Assembly (NCBI GenBank): GCA_905331475.1
Contig: CAJNYU010002142.1
Span: forward strand, 248,001 to 312,000
DNA from: Rotaria socialis
Lineage: Eukaryota > Rotifera > Eurotatoria > Philodinida > Philodinidae
Direction: 5' to 3'
DNA: 64,000 nt
Shown here piece after piece: positions 62,653 through 64,000 of the stretch. The notes under the pieces were generated by a model. The model was given only the letters and a program-made list of their open reading frames with translations, did not search any database and was not told the origin of the DNA. Made by a program: the position numbers and the translations under genes. Position 1 is the stretch's first letter; every line of letters begins with the position of its first letter.

Positions 62653-64000
62653 TCAATAAATACCATCATTGATCATAACTCCAGTCACTTCGTACTTTTT
62701 CATACAGGTATCGAGATGTGCAAATAGGATTTCTAATCGTCGATCAAGCGCTTCGAGATGTTCTTCAACAAGAATCGTTTGTAAATCTTCACCTGCATTT
62801 AACGAATCTGCAACTAATTTGGAAAAACCTTGATGATAAATCTTATATAAACGCATAAATGTTGCATAACGAAAAAAGCAACATTGCCGAATTGGCGTTA
62901 AAATTGATAAATCGTCACTATCATATCGACCAAAACTTCGACCATTATCCAAATGTACTAAACCTGTATTAGTGCCTAGCGAATTAATACGCATCATATG
63001 ATGACGATCCAAATTGCCTAAAATGAATATTAACAAATAGTACAACAATAAAAAAGAAAAAGAAAAAGAAAAAGAATTACCTATAAGAAAGTCGAATGCA
63101 GATAAATCCATCATATCAAGTAGTAAACGATTGTGATAATCCTCATCTATCATGACATGTTCGTAACAGAAGTTTTCATTCGATTCCCATTCAACTTGTT
63201 TTATTGCGCTATACGATCGACGGTATGGATGAGTAATTTTTTGCCAATTAATTTCTGGTGGTCTCGGTAGGAGGACTTGAACAGAGCCTTCTAAAAAATC
63301 ACCTGGCTTACCACAAACAGCATGCGATGTATCACAATAATACGAACAATGGCCACGAAAGCAAGTATTATTAGCTAAAAAGAGAAAATCGAAATATTTA
63401 AATCCTTTGAAAAAAAGACTTTTTCGTTTACCGGGCGAAATAAAAAATGTTTTAGCTAATTCCGCAGTGGCTTTCTCGCGGATGTCACTAGTTATATTAA
63501 AAAATCGTCCGATCAATGGAGGAACACGATTAAAACCAAGAACTCTAGGAATAATATTTTTTTCTATCATCACATCAAGACTCAATCATAGAATTTACTT
63601 GTCTACATGAAATGCTGCTATCTCAGCATGATGCCGTTCAATGTCACTGAAATAGAAATGATCCGGTTGTGTTTGATAATTGCGCGGCACTCTAGATAGA
63701 TAGATAAAGAATTCTTGGTAGGTTAGAGAATAATAAAATTTCTATATACCTATAAGGTTTTAGTAATCCTTGAAGGCCATTTGGTAGTCCAAGAAGAATT
63801 TTAATCTGAGTACCTTGTGACATTTCATCTTGAAAAGAAATTTCAAGTCTCAAATTAATAGATAGATTTCATTGACATACTTGCTTCAGATATTGCACCA
63901 TGTTGCAAGTGTTTGAAAACATTTTTCAATTCAGAACTATTCGGATCATAGACACGAAAATTCGTGATTGTTTTTATGTATTGAAACCATGTTGTATTCA
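62653..64000 (-). CDS. FAM20C-like secretory-pathway kinase (C-terminal part; continues beyond right edge)
   Basis: FAM20 kinases phosphorylate secreted proteins or proteoglycans in the Golgi. Ordered blocks: [21 protein letters not shown] (63960-63900), [40 protein letters not shown] (63690-63620), [60 protein letters not shown] and [26 protein letters not shown] holds the catalytic Asp and DNG the metal-binding Asp. The Cys pattern matches FAM20C more than FAM20B, and HPYRRSY follows. C-terminal [12 protein letters not shown] and stop TGA at 62655-62653. Two introns (63018-63080 and one near 63375-63431) are multiples of three without stops, so the frame stays open across them. The N-terminus with its signal anchor is outside the window. 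Confidence 0.92.
63050..63077. repeat. (GAAAAA)n microsatellite in a kinase-gene intron
   Basis: Four to five GAAAAA units inside the 63-nt intron just upstream of the NLDRHH exon; they make up the intron's pyrimidine-rich start on the coding strand. Confidence 0.9.

Noticed and set aside
1..64000. CRISPR array, bacterial operon, bdelloid-type telomere repeat (TGTGGG)n or spliced-leader gene
   Set aside because: Looked for and not seen; the sequence is eukaryotic, and no array of such units is present.

Overview
This is animal nuclear DNA: AT-rich, with compact multi-exon genes whose introns are mostly about 50-80 bp with GT..AG ends, and intergenic stretches carrying microsatellites and small terminal-inverted-repeat (TIR) elements. 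An innexin, a Mondo-family bHLH-zipper factor, a Mediator subunit, a two-repeat cadherin and a FAM20C-like secretory kinase point to a metazoan, probably a protostome. Base composition, very short introns and gene style would suit a bdelloid rotifer, but that is inference and no diagnostic marker is visible. A 6-base N run at 49762-49767 shows that this is an assembly.

Layout. 1-5874 (minus): the N-terminal part of protein phosphatase 5 (runs off the left edge), then a complete trifunctional C1-tetrahydrofolate synthase. 6606-11803 (plus): a Mondo/ChREBP-like transcription factor with a 15-nt microexon and an unusual DNA-contact region. 12719-14879: three small membrane-protein genes, two of them head-to-head paralogue-like. 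15707-18470 (minus): a SAM-domain protein of the SAMD3-like type. 18.5-35.7 kb is gene-poor and repeat-rich: a fold-back element, a 53-54 bp tandem repeat, a 2.25-kb TIR element carrying three smaller elements, a same-TIR solo relative at 29.5 kb, a pre-miRNA-like hairpin and a decayed gene of a conserved family. 35746-37065 (minus): a short intronless protocadherin-like protein. 37-42 kb is mostly empty except for one possible tiny three-exon gene. 42161-44386 (minus): a membrane GNAT acetyltransferase and MED7. 44840-46292 (minus): a broken FAD-dependent amine-oxidase-like gene. 46930-47793 (plus): ARL8. 47.8-51 kb: another small TIR element and a BED-finger transposon scrap beside the N gap. 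51087-53278 (minus): a LIV-1-type ZIP zinc transporter. 55667-57643 (plus): innexin. 58830-59535 (plus): TMED10-like p24 cargo receptor. 61486-62431 (plus): AlkB-like dioxygenase. 62653-right edge (minus): FAM20C-like kinase.

The genes are mostly unrelated housekeeping and membrane functions (one-carbon metabolism, sugar-responsive transcription, lysosome and Golgi trafficking, zinc uptake, gap junctions); I see no functional cluster. The most unusual signal is in the repeats. At least seven elements here have interiors saturated, in both orientations, with one short motif, and the motif differs from element to element. Two of them share the same TIR and almost the same length (288 and 287 bp) yet use different core motifs.
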